NCBI GenBank assembly: GCA_024641095.1 | Contig: JAHEDR010000002.1 | Span: 186,001-250,000 of the forward strand | DNA from: Rhodoluna sp. | GTDB taxonomy: Bacteria > Actinomycetota > Actinomycetes > Actinomycetales > Microbacteriaceae | Length of the DNA stretch: 64,000 nt | Reading direction: 5' to 3' | Part shown: positions 8,173 through 16,754 of the stretch, piece after piece | Numbering within the stretch: the stretch's first letter is position 1 | Layout: every line of letters starts with the position of its first letter | Notes under the pieces: model-generated | Database searches by the model: none | Told to the model about the DNA's origin: nothing | What the model saw: the letters and a program-made list of their open reading frames with translations, nothing else | Position numbers and translations under genes: made by a program

Positions 8173-9218
8173 TGACAACTGCTTTAAAAGATTTAACTTC
8201 TATTCGAGTTGGCGGTACGCCAGCAGAAATTTACGTTGCAAAAACTCGCGACGATTTAGTTGAACACACTCTTGATGTTTGGCGTAGCGGCGACGACTGG
8301 TTAATTCTTGGTGGCGGCTCCAACATGGTTGTTGCCGATGACGTGAGTGAACTTCGCGTAATCAAAGTTGAGAACCTTGGCATTGAGCCGGTGCGCAACA
8401 AAGATGAATCACGCGTTGTGGTTCGCGTGCAGGCTGGCGAAAACTGGGACGACTTTGTTGCCCACACTGTAAAGGCCGGTCTTGCTGGAATTGAAGCAAT
8501 GAGTGGCATTCCGGGCACCGTTGGTGCCGCACCGGTTCAGAACATTGGTGCCTATGGTCAGGAACTAAGCGACAGCATGGTGCGCCTTGAGTTTGTTGAT
8601 TACGAGACTCACGAGATTGCAATTCTTGAAGCCAAGGACTTGCAGTTTGGTTACCGCGACAGCGCAATCAAGCGCGGGCGCCCGGGCGTAATTACCTGGG
8701 TTGAATTTGAATTACAAAAACTTGATGGCCTAAGCCGCCCGCTTTACTCAACTCAAATTGCAGCAGATCTTGGTGTTGAAATGGGCGCGCAGGTGCCGCT
8801 AAATGAAGTGCGCCAAAGTGTTTTGAAATTGCGTTCACGCAAGGGCATGGTGCTGGATGCCAATGACCCAGACTCAGTGAGCTGCGGAAGTTTCTTTACC
8901 AACCCAATCGTGAGTGACAAAGTTGCTCGAGCACTGCCAGATGATGCACCAAAGTATGAGACCGAAGAAGACGAAGGTCTGACTGTAAAACTTTCTGCGG
9001 CTTGGTTAATTGAAAACGCAGGAATTGAAAAGGGTTTTCAGATTGCCGGTTCAAACGCAGCAATCTCAAGCAAGCACACGCTGGCGATTATTAATAAGGG
9101 TGGCGCAACCGCTCAAGAAGTTTTGCAGTTGGCCGAATACGTGCAGGTGCGTGTTTCAAATAAGTTTGGAATCAACTTGCAGCCGGAACCGAATTTCATC
9201 GGGTTCGCGGGTCACTAG
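8172..9218 (+). CDS. murB: UDP-N-acetylenolpyruvoylglucosamine reductase
   Basis: 348-residue FAD enzyme that reduces UDP-GlcNAc-enolpyruvate to UDP-MurNAc, the second committed step of peptidoglycan synthesis. The FAD-binding part contains LGGGSNMV and SGIPGTVGAAPVQNIGAYG; the catalytic serine lies in CGSFFTNP. Length is normal for a MurB lacking large insertions. The start overlaps the stop of the MaoC gene (TAATG). Not usually linked by function to the dehydratase pair, but commonly adjacent in actinobacteria. Confidence 0.95.
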   Translation: MTTALKDLTSIRVGGTPAEIYVAKTRDDLVEHTLDVWRSGDDWLILGGGSNMVVADDVSELRVIKVENLGIEPVRNKDESRVVVRVQAGENWDDFVAHTVKAGLAGIEAMSGIPGTVGAAPVQNIGAYGQELSDSMVRLEFVDYETHEIAILEAKDLQFGYRDSAIKRGRPGVITWVEFELQKLDGLSRPLYSTQIAADLGVEMGAQVPLNEVRQSVLKLRSRKGMVLDANDPDSVSCGSFFTNPIVSDKVARALPDDAPKYETEEDEGLTVKLSAAWLIENAGIEKGFQIAGSNAAISSKHTLAIINKGGATAQEVLQLAEYVQVRVSNKFGINLQPEPNFIGFAGH

Positions 9219-9227
9219 TAACGCGTA

Positions 9228-9249
9228 AAACTTTTTAGCTAAAAAGTTT
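9228..9249. terminator. 22-bp perfect palindrome between convergent murB and aminotransferase genes
   Basis: AAACTTTTTAG is followed immediately by its exact reverse complement. It covers the stop codon of the minus-strand gene. AT-rich, so a weak hairpin, but with T5 runs on both strands; a bidirectional terminator is the simplest reading. Confidence 0.5.
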
Positions 9250-10434
9250 CTGCAGGCGCTGAATACCCTCAAGCAACGGCGCATCGCCAAGTGCGTAAGA
9301 CAAACGAACGTATCCCGAAGGACCAAACGCTTCACCAGGCACAAGGGCTACTTCTGCGGCATCAAGAATGTAGTCGCAAAGTTCAAGCGAAGTGTTGATT
9401 TGCTTTCCGCCCCATTCGCGACCAAGCAAGCCGGTCACGTCTGAGTAAACGTAAAAAGCACCCTGGGGCATCGGAGCATTCCAACTAGGAATCTTGTTTA
9501 GCTCGGCAACGGCCAACTTGCGACGACGGTCAAATGAGTCGCGCATTGCAAGAACTTCATCTTGCGGTCCGGTTAGCGCTGCGAGCGCTGCCTTCTGCGA
9601 AATGTTTGACACGTTTGAAGTTAGGTGTGACTGCAGGTTGCCGGCAGCCTTCATGGCATCTAGCGGGCCGGCCATCCAGCCCAAACGCCAACCGGTCATG
9701 GCGTATGACTTGGCCACACCGTTTACCAAGATGGTTCGGTCAATCAGCTCAGGCACTGCCTCTGTGATTGAAACGGCCTTTACGCCGTCGTAAGTCAGGT
9801 TCTGGTAAATCTCATCGGTGATTACCCACATGCCGTTTTCATAGGCCCAACGACCAATTGCCTCAGTCTCTTCGCGGGTATAAACCGATCCGGTTGGGTT
9901 TGAAGGCGAAACGAATAGCAAAACCTTTGAGCGAGGGGTGCGGGCAGCCTCAAGCTGGGCCACGGTCACCTTGTAGTTCTGGTCGGCACCGGCGAATACC
10001 TGCACCGGAATACCGCCAGCCAGGGCAATTGCCTCTGGGTAGGTGGTCCAGAACGGGGTAGGCATCAAAACCTCGTCGCCCGGATCAACCAGGGTGGCGA
10101 ATGCCTGATAAACGGCCTGCTTGCCACCGTTGGTCACCACAACCTGAGCTGCGGTAACATTGGTACCTGAATCTGCCTTGGTCTTGGCGGCAATTGCCTC
10201 GCGAAGCTCTGGCAGACCAATGGCCGGGGTGTATCGGTGGTTTTTAGGGTCCCGAACCGCAATTGCGGCGGCCTCAACGATGTGGGCCGGGGTAGCAAAG
10301 TCTGGTTCGCCGGCTGCGTAGGAGATAACCGGGCGGCCAGCTGCCTGCAGGGCCTTGGCCTTGGCGTCTACCTTTAGAGTGGCTGACTCGGCAATTGCGC
10401 CAATGCGCTTTGAAATGCGTGGGAATTCGGGCAT
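9235..10434 (-). CDS. aspC: Class I PLP aminotransferase, probable aspartate aminotransferase
   Basis: 399-residue fold type I aminotransferase. The cofactor lysine lies in [11 protein letters not shown]; other family marks are SYAAGEPDF near the N-terminus, [16 protein letters not shown] and the substrate-carboxylate Arg in GYVRLSYA. It most likely interconverts aspartate/2-oxoglutarate with oxaloacetate/glutamate, though close relatives use other amino acids. A TAACCT box six bases before the ATG suggests a leaderless transcript. Monocistronic, convergent with murB. Confidence 0.9.
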   Translation of the reverse strand: MPEFPRISKRIGAIAESATLKVDAKAKALQAAGRPVISYAAGEPDFATPAHIVEAAAIAVRDPKNHRYTPAIGLPELREAIAAKTKADSGTNVTAAQVVVTNGGKQAVYQAFATLVDPGDEVLMPTPFWTTYPEAIALAGGIPVQVFAGADQNYKVTVAQLEAARTPRSKVLLFVSPSNPTGSVYTREETEAIGRWAYENGMWVITDEIYQNLTYDGVKAVSITEAVPELIDRTILVNGVAKSYAMTGWRLGWMAGPLDAMKAAGNLQSHLTSNVSNISQKAALAALTGPQDEVLAMRDSFDRRRKLAVAELNKIPSWNAPMPQGAFYVYSDVTGLLGREWGGKQINTSLELCDYILDAAEVALVPGEAFGPSGYVRLSYALGDAPLLEGIQRLQKLFS

Positions 10435-10446
10435 GCCACAAGGTTA
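10435..10446 (-). promoter_or_regulatory. -10 box of aminotransferase gene (leaderless)
   Basis: TAACCT on the minus strand at 10441-10446, six bases before the ATG at 10434. Confidence 0.55.
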
Positions 10447-10462
10447 CCAACCAGATTCCCCT

Positions 10463-10491
10463 TTGCAATACTGGGGCCCAGCGGGTATCCT
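10463..10491 (+). promoter_or_regulatory. Candidate promoter for tRNA-Trp/secE/nusG
   Basis: TTGCAA (10463-10468), 17-base spacer, TATCCT (10486-10491). Transcription would start near 10498, leaving a leader of about 110 bases before tRNA-Trp. The leader contains an AU hairpin at 10546-10559 followed by T6. Confidence 0.45.
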
Positions 10492-10609
10492 TTAGGAAGT
10501 GAGTTTGACAACTCAGGAAGCCTAATCTGGCAAATTAATCAATTCTTAGATTTATCTAATTTTTTGACGCCCGGATGACTGCCGCTCGTGTTGTTGAATT
10601 TTCCCTCAA

Positions 10610-10682
10610 AGGGTGGTGGCTCAATTGGTAGAGCATCGGTCTCCAAAACCGAGGGTTGCAGGTTCGAGTCCTGTCCGCCCTG
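10610..10682 (+). tRNA. tRNA-Trp (CCA)
   Basis: Acceptor AGGGTGG/CCGCCCT, anticodon arm CGGTCTCCAAAACCG (anticodon CCA), T-arm GCAGG TTCGAGT CCTGT. CCA end is not encoded. Lies directly upstream of secE as in many actinobacteria. Confidence 0.96.
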
Positions 10683-10715
10683 CAAGTAGTAACAACAACG
10701 AAGAAGGAATGAGCC

Positions 10716-10985
10716 ATGGCTGAAGAGCTAGAGCAAGTCTCAGAGGACCTAGTCGAAAAGGCTAAGGCCGATAAGGCGCAGAGCCGTAACTTCATTGCAC
10801 GCATCATCTTGTTCTTCAAGCAGGTTGTTAGCGAGCTTAAGAAAGTTACCAAGCCAACTTGGGCAGAGCTTCGCAACTACACCGGAGTTGTTTTGGCATT
10901 CGTTGCAGTTGTAATGGCCATCATTTCTTTGTTCGACTGGCTTTTCTACCAGGGTGTTGTATTCGTCTTCACCCCAACTGCTTAA
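10716..10985 (+). CDS. secE: Preprotein translocase subunit SecE
   Basis: 89 residues. A charged N-terminus is followed by the conserved amphipathic segment VVSELKKVTKPTWAEL and one C-terminal transmembrane helix (about residues 58-85), the single-helix SecE form that clamps SecY in the general secretion channel. GAAGGA precedes the ATG. Placed between tRNA-Trp and nusG as usual. Confidence 0.95.
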   Translation: MAEELEQVSEDLVEKAKADKAQSRNFIARIILFFKQVVSELKKVTKPTWAELRNYTGVVLAFVAVVMAIISLFDWLFYQGVVFVFTPTA

Positions 10986-11023
10986 AACTCGCACGTAATT
11001 TTTAAAAAGTAAGGACACATCAA

Positions 11024-11866
11024 TTGAGTGAAACAGAACGCGACGAACTAGAGGCTCTAGCCGAAGTTCAAGACGTTGCTGCTGACGCAGTAATCGCTGA
11101 CGCGGATGCTGACCTTGCAGACCTAGCCCAAGACGCTGCGGCTGAACTTGAGCAGGATCTAGAAGTTGAAGAAGCTATCGCTGAGGCAAAAGAAGAAGCT
11201 GCAGAAGTTGACGCAGAAGTTAACGAAGGCGGCTCAGACGACCCTTACCGCGAGTTCAAGGCAGAGCTTCGTCGCCAGCCTGGCAAGTGGTACGTAATTC
11301 ACTCATACGCAGGTTACGAGAAGCGCGTTAAGCAGAACATCGAAAACCGCAAGCTTGCAATCGAAGGTGGAGACGACATCTTCCAGATTGAAGTTCCAAT
11401 GGAAGATTCAATCGAGATCAAGAACGGCCAGCGCAAGTTGGTTACCAAGGTTCGCATTCCTGGTTACGTTTTGATTCGCATGGAAATGAACGAAGAGTCA
11501 TGGTCACTTGTTCGTCACACTCCAGCGGTTACCGGTTTCGTTGGTAACTCACAGAACCCAACTCCACTGCGCGCAGACGAGGCATTCAACATGCTGAAGT
11601 CTCTATACGTACTTCCTGAAGAGGCTGCTGCAAAGGCTGCCGTAAAGGGCGGCGTTGCCGTAAAGGGCAAGGCAAAGTCTGTTCCAGTCAACATCGATTT
11701 CAAGGTTGGCGAGAGCATCATGATCAAGGACGGATCATTCGCTGGTCTTCCTGGAACCATTTCAGAAATCAAGCCAGAAAGCGGCAAGCTTACTGTTCTT
11801 GTTTCTCTGTTCGAGCGCGAGACTCCTGTGGAGCTTGGCTTCGAGCAGGTTGGCGCACTGAACTAA
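11024..11866 (+). CDS. nusG: Transcription termination/antitermination factor NusG
   Basis: 280 residues, TTG start preceded by AAGGA. Residues 1-80 form an acidic, Ala/Glu/Asp-rich extension typical of actinobacterial NusG. The NGN domain follows (starting [20 protein letters not shown]), and a KOW domain closes the protein ([19 protein letters not shown]). NusG binds RNA polymerase and couples it to Rho or ribosomes. It is upstream of the L11/L1 genes in the expected order. Confidence 0.95.
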   Translation: MSETERDELEALAEVQDVAADAVIADADADLADLAQDAAAELEQDLEVEEAIAEAKEEAAEVDAEVNEGGSDDPYREFKAELRRQPGKWYVIHSYAGYEKRVKQNIENRKLAIEGGDDIFQIEVPMEDSIEIKNGQRKLVTKVRIPGYVLIRMEMNEESWSLVRHTPAVTGFVGNSQNPTPLRADEAFNMLKSLYVLPEEAAAKAAVKGGVAVKGKAKSVPVNIDFKVGESIMIKDGSFAGLPGTISEIKPESGKLTVLVSLFERETPVELGFEQVGALN

Positions 11867-11909
11867 ATAGTTTTTAAAAAGTTTCCAAACAAACAAAAGG
11901 AAAAATCAA

Positions 11910-12341
11910 ATGGCACCGAGCAAAAAGATCACCGGAATGATCAAGCTGCAGATCCAGGCGGGCGCTGCTAACCCAGCTCCACCGATTGGTCCTGCACTAG
12001 GTCAGCACGGTGTGAACATTATGGAGTTCTGCACCGCGTACAACAACGCAACTGCAGACCAGAAGGGCAACGTAATCCCAGTAGAAATTACTGTTTACGA
12101 AGACCGTTCATTCACATTCGTTCTAAAGACTCCACCAGCAGCTGAGCTAATCAAGAAGGCAGCTGGCGTAGCAAAGGGTTCAGCAACTCCTCACACCGTG
12201 AAGGTTGCAACCTTGTCAAAGGACGCGCTTTACAAGATTGCCGAGCAGAAGATGGCAGACCTAAACGCTAACGATGTTGATGCAGCTGCAAAGATCATCG
12301 CTGGTACTGCGCGCTCAATGGGAATCACCACCGAGGCTTAA
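11910..12341 (+). CDS. rplK: 50S ribosomal protein L11
   Basis: 143 residues. Conserved N-terminal block [20 protein letters not shown] and the NIMEFC segment are present, with the RNA-binding C-terminal domain ending in ARSMGI. L11 binds the GTPase-associated region of 23S rRNA. AAGGA lies upstream of the ATG. Followed after 82 bases by rplA, with an L1-binding hairpin in between. Confidence 0.97.
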   Translation: MAPSKKITGMIKLQIQAGAANPAPPIGPALGQHGVNIMEFCTAYNNATADQKGNVIPVEITVYEDRSFTFVLKTPPAAELIKKAAGVAKGSATPHTVKVATLSKDALYKIAEQKMADLNANDVDAAAKIIAGTARSMGITTEA

Positions 12342-12356
12342 TAAACCTCATCCACT

Positions 12357-12397
12357 AAGTCGTGGGAGTACCGTGCGCGGTACGTTGACCACAACTG
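12357..12397 (+). promoter_or_regulatory. Probable L1-binding mRNA operator between rplK and rplA
   Basis: A stem of AGT.GTGG with CCAC.ACT encloses GGGAG on one side and TTGACC on the other, capped by GTACCG TGCG CGGTAC. The GTGGGAG...TGACCAC internal-loop pattern is the known recognition motif of ribosomal protein L1 in rRNA and in autoregulated mRNAs, so L1 probably represses its own translation here. Confidence 0.65.
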
Positions 12398-12423
12398 TGA
12401 CCAATTAGAAAAGGAATAACAGC

Positions 12424-13125
12424 ATGGCAAAGCGCTCAAAGGCTTACATAGCAGCCGCCAAACTTATCGAAGAAGGCAAGCTATACACTCCAGCTGAAGC
12501 AGTAGCGATCATTCGCGAGACTGGTTCAAAGAAGTTCGACTCAACCATCGAGGCTGCATTCAAGCTCGGTGTTGACCCTCGCAAGGCAGATCAGATGATC
12601 CGTGGAACTGTTTCACTTCCACACGGAACTGGTAAGACTGCTCGCGTTATCGTTTTCGCAACCGGTGCTGCAGCAGATGCAGCTAAGGCTGCTGGCGCTG
12701 ACGAAGTTGGCGGAGACGAACTTATCGAAAAGGTAGCTGCAGGTTGGACAGACTTCGACTCAGCAGTATCAACCCCAGAACTAATGGGTAAGGTTGGTCG
12801 TCTTGGTAAGGTTCTAGGTCCTCGTAACCTAATGCCAAACCCAAAGACCGGAACCGTAACTCCAGACGTTGCGAAGGCTGTAAACGACATCAAGGGTGGA
12901 CGTATTGAGTTCCGCATTGACAAGCAGTCAAACCTTCACTTCATCATTGGTAAGGCATCTTTCACCAAGGAGCAGCTGGGTGACAACCTTGCTACTGCAA
13001 TGGATGAGATCCTTCGTTTGAAGCCATCGTCTTCAAAGGGTCGTTACCTAATCAAGGGTGCACTTTCAACCACATTCGGTCCTGGTATCTTGCTAGACAC
13101 CAACGTGACCAAGGTTGAGTTCTAA
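12424..13125 (+). CDS. rplA: 50S ribosomal protein L1
   Basis: 233 residues, full length. Contains the conserved [20 protein letters not shown] segment and the L1 signature around [20 protein letters not shown]. Binds 23S rRNA at the stalk near the E site and acts as translational repressor of its operon. Start follows AAAAGGA. The operon is closed by the hairpin at 13143-13187. Confidence 0.97.
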   Translation: MAKRSKAYIAAAKLIEEGKLYTPAEAVAIIRETGSKKFDSTIEAAFKLGVDPRKADQMIRGTVSLPHGTGKTARVIVFATGAAADAAKAAGADEVGGDELIEKVAAGWTDFDSAVSTPELMGKVGRLGKVLGPRNLMPNPKTGTVTPDVAKAVNDIKGGRIEFRIDKQSNLHFIIGKASFTKEQLGDNLATAMDEILRLKPSSSKGRYLIKGALSTTFGPGILLDTNVTKVEF

Positions 13126-13142
13126 ACCTTCGAAATAAATTT

Positions 13143-13187
13143 CCGATGAGGGGATCAAGTCGAAAGACTTGGTCCCTTTGTCATCGG
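13143..13187 (+). terminator. Terminator of the rplK-rplA operon
   Basis: An 11-bp stem (GGGATCAAGTC / GACTTGGTCCC, one G-U) with a GAAA loop is followed by TTTG. An outer perfect 7-bp stem CCGATGA/TCATCGG encloses it. Confidence 0.75.
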
Positions 13188-13205
13188 TGTAAATCTCACT
13201 AGGCT
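13178..13205 (+). promoter_or_regulatory. Promoter of the PLP decarboxylase gene
   Basis: TTGTCA (13178-13183), 16-base spacer, TAGGCT (13200-13205). Start near 13212 would leave a short leader containing the AAAGGCGGG ribosome-binding site. It overlaps the 3' arm of the preceding terminator. Confidence 0.6.
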
Positions 13206-13234
13206 AAAAGCCGAATAAACCGAAAGGCGGGATA

Positions 13235-14692
13235 TTGCCTCAGCACGCATTTGGCGCAGCCACACTACTTGATACGAAAGACCCAATGGGTTTGCGCACA
13301 AGCGCACCCCTGCTAGACGCATGGATAAGAGACATGGAAACCGACAGGTCACCATTTCAGATTCCTGGACACAAGGGCCGCACCGACCTAACCGGTGCCA
13401 TCGTTGATGGCGACATTCCGGTACTACCTGGAAACCATCCCCACAGAATTTCTCCCTCGCTCATTCTTGAAGCTGAGGCACTTGCCGCCAAACTTTGGGG
13501 CGCAGAGCTTTGCCGTTTTGGAGTAAACGGATCATCGGGTTCAAATCACGCAGCCGTGATGGCCGTTGCCTCACCCGGCGACAAGGTGATTGTTTCTCGC
13601 ACACTTCACAAATCAGTTTTGGTTGGCTTGGTTTATGCCGGCGTGATTCCAGTTTGGATTCGCCCAGAAATTAACCCGGCAACCGGACTGCCTGAATACC
13701 TACCTTCAACTCGCTTGGCTGAGACCATTGCGGCTAACCCCGATGCAAAAGCGGTTTTGATTGGTGAGCCTTCTTATGTTGGCACCATGTCAAACATTCC
13801 GCGCCTTTCAAAGGTTTGTCACGATGCCGGAATTCCGCTGGTAGTTGATGCGGCTTGGGCGGCGCACTACGGGTTCCACTCGGAGCTACCAAACCACCCA
13901 ATCGCCGAAGGTGCAGACATTGTGGTTACCTCGGCGCACAAGACCTTGCCTTCCTACTCGCAGGCATCTTTTGTTTTGGTACGCGATGAATACGTTGACC
14001 TTGCACGTTTCAACAAGATGTTTGATTCAACTCAAACAACTTCTATGTCTGGCCGCATCTTGGCATCGATTGATGCCGCGCGTGCCTTGCTAGAGCGTCA
14101 CGGTGAAGAACTGATTGGTCCGGTTATTGAGGCCACCGAGCGCGGTCGTGCTGCGCTGGTTGCCGCGGGCATTGACGTGATTGATGGCGAATACATTGAC
14201 CCGTTGAAGCTTGTGATTTTGCTTTCCAGCTGCGGTGCAGATGGCACCAAGGTTGAGGCAGACTTGCTTGCGGCAAACATTGACGTTGAGATGGCAAACC
14301 GCGACCTGATTATTCCAATGATCACCTTTGCCGATACACCGGACCGCATCATCGATCTTGTGAAGAAGATCATTGCCTCAGTTGAAGCACACAAGGCAGA
14401 GCCTCGTCCGATTGAAATCTTGCCTGCGTTCTCGATTGAGCCAGAAGTTGTGGTTACTCCGCGCGAGGCATTCTTTAGTGACTACGAAGTGGTTGATTCA
14501 AAGGATGCAGTCGGCCGAGTATCTGCCGAAATGATTTGCCCTTACCCACCAGGTGTTCCGGTGCTTTCACCGGGGGAGCGAATTACCGAGGCAGCACTGA
14601 GTGCGTTATTTAAAGCGCGTGACATGGGCGTGCGAATTGCTTTTGTTGCCGACCCAACTTTGAAGACTCTAAAAGTTCTTCCTAAAGAGTAG
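13235..14692 (+). CDS. Orn/Lys/Arg-type PLP decarboxylase
   Basis: 485 residues, aminotransferase-like fold with the C-terminal Orn/Lys/Arg decarboxylase domain. The PLP lysine is in TSAHKTLPSYSQ; the FQIPGHKG block near residue 45 and the C-terminal CPYPPGVPVLSPGE are family signatures. It should decarboxylate a basic amino acid to a polyamine precursor (cadaverine, putrescine or agmatine); which one is not clear from sequence. The TTG start is supported by AAAGGCGGG five bases upstream; an ATG 17 codons later is the alternative. Its 3' end overlaps the convergent kinase gene by 11 bases. Confidence 0.88.
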   Translation: MPQHAFGAATLLDTKDPMGLRTSAPLLDAWIRDMETDRSPFQIPGHKGRTDLTGAIVDGDIPVLPGNHPHRISPSLILEAEALAAKLWGAELCRFGVNGSSGSNHAAVMAVASPGDKVIVSRTLHKSVLVGLVYAGVIPVWIRPEINPATGLPEYLPSTRLAETIAANPDAKAVLIGEPSYVGTMSNIPRLSKVCHDAGIPLVVDAAWAAHYGFHSELPNHPIAEGADIVVTSAHKTLPSYSQASFVLVRDEYVDLARFNKMFDSTQTTSMSGRILASIDAARALLERHGEELIGPVIEATERGRAALVAAGIDVIDGEYIDPLKLVILLSSCGADGTKVEADLLAANIDVEMANRDLIIPMITFADTPDRIIDLVKKIIASVEAHKAEPRPIEILPAFSIEPEVVVTPREAFFSDYEVVDSKDAVGRVSAEMICPYPPGVPVLSPGERITEAALSALFKARDMGVRIAFVADPTLKTLKVLPKE

Positions 14693-15671
14693 CCAGCACC
14701 GCTTCTAGATCTGCCTTGGTTGGTGGCTCAGCCCCTGCTCGTTCGCAAGTGATTGATGCCGCGATTCCCGCTGTCCAAACAAACTCGCGCAGAACTTCTT
14801 CGCTGAGGTTTTGTAGACGATCAAACGGGTCAGTGCCAAGTGCATCAACATCAGATAGCTGACCCAATAGGTTTGCGCAGAAAGTATCGCCGGCACCAAC
14901 TGTGTCGACCACATTGATCTTGCGCGATGGCACATCTAGGCGCACCTTGCTGCCGTCGGCAGCCAAACGATAAACAGATACCCCGTCGCCACCGCGAGTA
15001 ATAAATACGTGACGACCACTGTCGCCGATCCACTTCCAAACAACCTTGTCTACGTCTTCACCCTCGGCCATGTCGTAGAGCCAGTGGATGTCTTCGTCGG
15101 AGGCCTTAATGATGTGAGAAATATCGTTGATGCGTTCAACGCGTAGGCGCTCGTGGTTACGCTCAAAACCAAGTGCCGGGCGCATGTTGATGTCGTGGCT
15201 TATAGTCACAGACTTTTGCTTAAAGTGTTCGCGAGCCCAGTCTTCGATCACAAGGTTTCCAGGACCCATTGCCATGGTTAGGCACCCAAATTGAATTGCG
15301 GTTGCGTGCATGTTTTCAAGATCTGCATCGGTGGGTAGTTCTTGAGGAGTCCAACCCCAGTCAGCGGTGCCGTTTACATAAAAGGAGTAAGAGGGTACGC
15401 CACTTGAGTTCATTGAAACCACGGCAAGAGTCGTTTGCTCCTTGGCGTCAATTGCGTAGTCAAGGCCAACGTGGTTTGCCTCAAGTTTTTCGCGAATGAG
15501 TTTGCCAAAGCCGTCACTTGAAAGACGAGCAAGAAACTGCTGCTTGGTGCCGCGGCGGGCCAGCGCAATAGACACGTTGGCATTGGCGCCACCAACTATG
15601 GCATTGAAGGAACCGGTTTGGTATCGGTTTTCAATTAGGTCAATAAGGGCTTCGCCAATTACAAGGATCAT
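14682..15671 (-). CDS. PfkB-family carbohydrate kinase (fructokinase-like)
   Basis: 329-residue ribokinase-fold sugar kinase. The ATP/anion-hole motif VDTVGAGDTFCANLLG carries the catalytic Asp, and the N-terminal GGANANVSIALAR is the other family signature. Fructose is the most likely substrate by similarity to fructokinases, consistent with sugar-degrading enzymes elsewhere in the window, but other hexoses or nucleosides cannot be excluded. The ATG has TAAACT six bases upstream, back to back with the promoter of the next, divergent gene. Confidence 0.85.
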   Translation of the reverse strand: MILVIGEALIDLIENRYQTGSFNAIVGGANANVSIALARRGTKQQFLARLSSDGFGKLIREKLEANHVGLDYAIDAKEQTTLAVVSMNSSGVPSYSFYVNGTADWGWTPQELPTDADLENMHATAIQFGCLTMAMGPGNLVIEDWAREHFKQKSVTISHDINMRPALGFERNHERLRVERINDISHIIKASDEDIHWLYDMAEGEDVDKVVWKWIGDSGRHVFITRGGDGVSVYRLAADGSKVRLDVPSRKINVVDTVGAGDTFCANLLGQLSDVDALGTDPFDRLQNLSEEVLREFVWTAGIAASITCERAGAEPPTKADLEAVLATL

Positions 15672-15701
15672 GGCAAAAGTTTAGAGGGATAGGCTGGAAC
15701 T
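15672..15701. promoter_or_regulatory. 30-bp divergent leaderless promoter pair
   Basis: TAAACT on the minus strand (15678-15683) is six bases from the kinase ATG; TAGGCT on the plus strand (15690-15695) is six bases from the ATG at 15702. The two -10 boxes are only six bases apart, so polymerase binding at the two promoters should be mutually exclusive. Confidence 0.6.
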
Positions 15702-16754
15702 ATGAACAGAATTTCTTTAGCCAAAAAGGCAGTTGCATTACCTCTGTTAGGTCTACTTGTTGCTTGGCTGGCATTTATGGGCGCGGCTCTAGCTAACCTA
15801 TACGTACCTCAGCCCATTTATAACGCTGCTGGCGTAGCTACTTTTCCTGAAGAGCTTGTCCGGGTGGCTCCCTATTTGTTCCTACTGGGCATTGCTTCTG
15901 TCTCTGTTGCGTCTCTTTTAGGCAAAAAACTTGCACAAAGGTCTAGGCAGGAACTTGGTGACGGTCACAAGCTGAGCCGTGCCGCGTTGAGATTTACCAA
16001 CCTTGGAGTCGTAGTTGGTTTGGCGGCTGGCGCAATCTTTGCAATCGGAAATTTTCTAGGTGCGTTCAACACTTATTCGGGTCGCGACGAGAACGCTCTG
16101 CTCCGACTCCTTAACGTTTATGTACCTATTCTTTTGGCAACAGGCTTAGTGGTTTATGTTCTACTTGCCGCATTCGTCTTTAATCACGATGTAGAAAAGA
16201 ACTCCGATGGCACAAAGGCAAAGATGAGCGAAGCTCAGAAGGCTTTGGGGCTTGGCTACGCAATTCCAATTTTGGCGACAGCGGTTGCAATCATTTTTGG
16301 ACTTGGCGTCTATGACGTCACCCGAACAAACCTTCAGGTTTGGATCTGGGTATTCATTATCGCGATAGTGGCAAGCGGAGTTGTGTTTGGAACCCGATTT
16401 GCCAACAAGGCCCGCGCCGCTAAGCCGGAACCTGCTAAACCGCGAACCGCTCTTACTGCCGGCGCTTCAAACTTGAACTTTGTTTTATCTATTATTTTTG
16501 GTGCAACGGTAACTATTATGGCTTTTGTTTTTGGCTCCGAATCTATCGGAAAGTTGCAAACTTGGAGCACTCCGCCAATTGATTGCAAAGGAATTCAATG
16601 CAACTCGGTTTCAAGTGTCACTGCACCAAGTTGGCGCTGGTTGATTGAAGATCTAGCTCCGGCCAAGGTTTTGTTACTTCTGGCTATTGTTGGAATCTAC
16701 ATCACCATAACCGAGCGCAACAAAGAAGCCGCATCGCCAGTAAAGGCTAGATAG
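15702..16754 (+). CDS. Hypothetical multi-pass membrane protein
   Basis: 350 residues, not assigned to a family. About seven hydrophobic segments: roughly residues 10-34, 61-80, 103-127, 143-163, 183-205, 212-230, 257-278, with a last helix near 318-338. A loop near residue 290-300 holds two cysteines (IDCKGIQCNS), which could form a disulfide outside the membrane. Leaderless-type start. The next gene begins on the base after its stop codon, so the two are probably co-transcribed, but no functional link is evident. Confidence 0.75.
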   Translation: MNRISLAKKAVALPLLGLLVAWLAFMGAALANLYVPQPIYNAAGVATFPEELVRVAPYLFLLGIASVSVASLLGKKLAQRSRQELGDGHKLSRAALRFTNLGVVVGLAAGAIFAIGNFLGAFNTYSGRDENALLRLLNVYVPILLATGLVVYVLLAAFVFNHDVEKNSDGTKAKMSEAQKALGLGYAIPILATAVAIIFGLGVYDVTRTNLQVWIWVFIIAIVASGVVFGTRFANKARAAKPEPAKPRTALTAGASNLNFVLSIIFGATVTIMAFVFGSESIGKLQTWSTPPIDCKGIQCNSVSSVTAPSWRWLIEDLAPAKVLLLLAIVGIYITITERNKEAASPVKAR

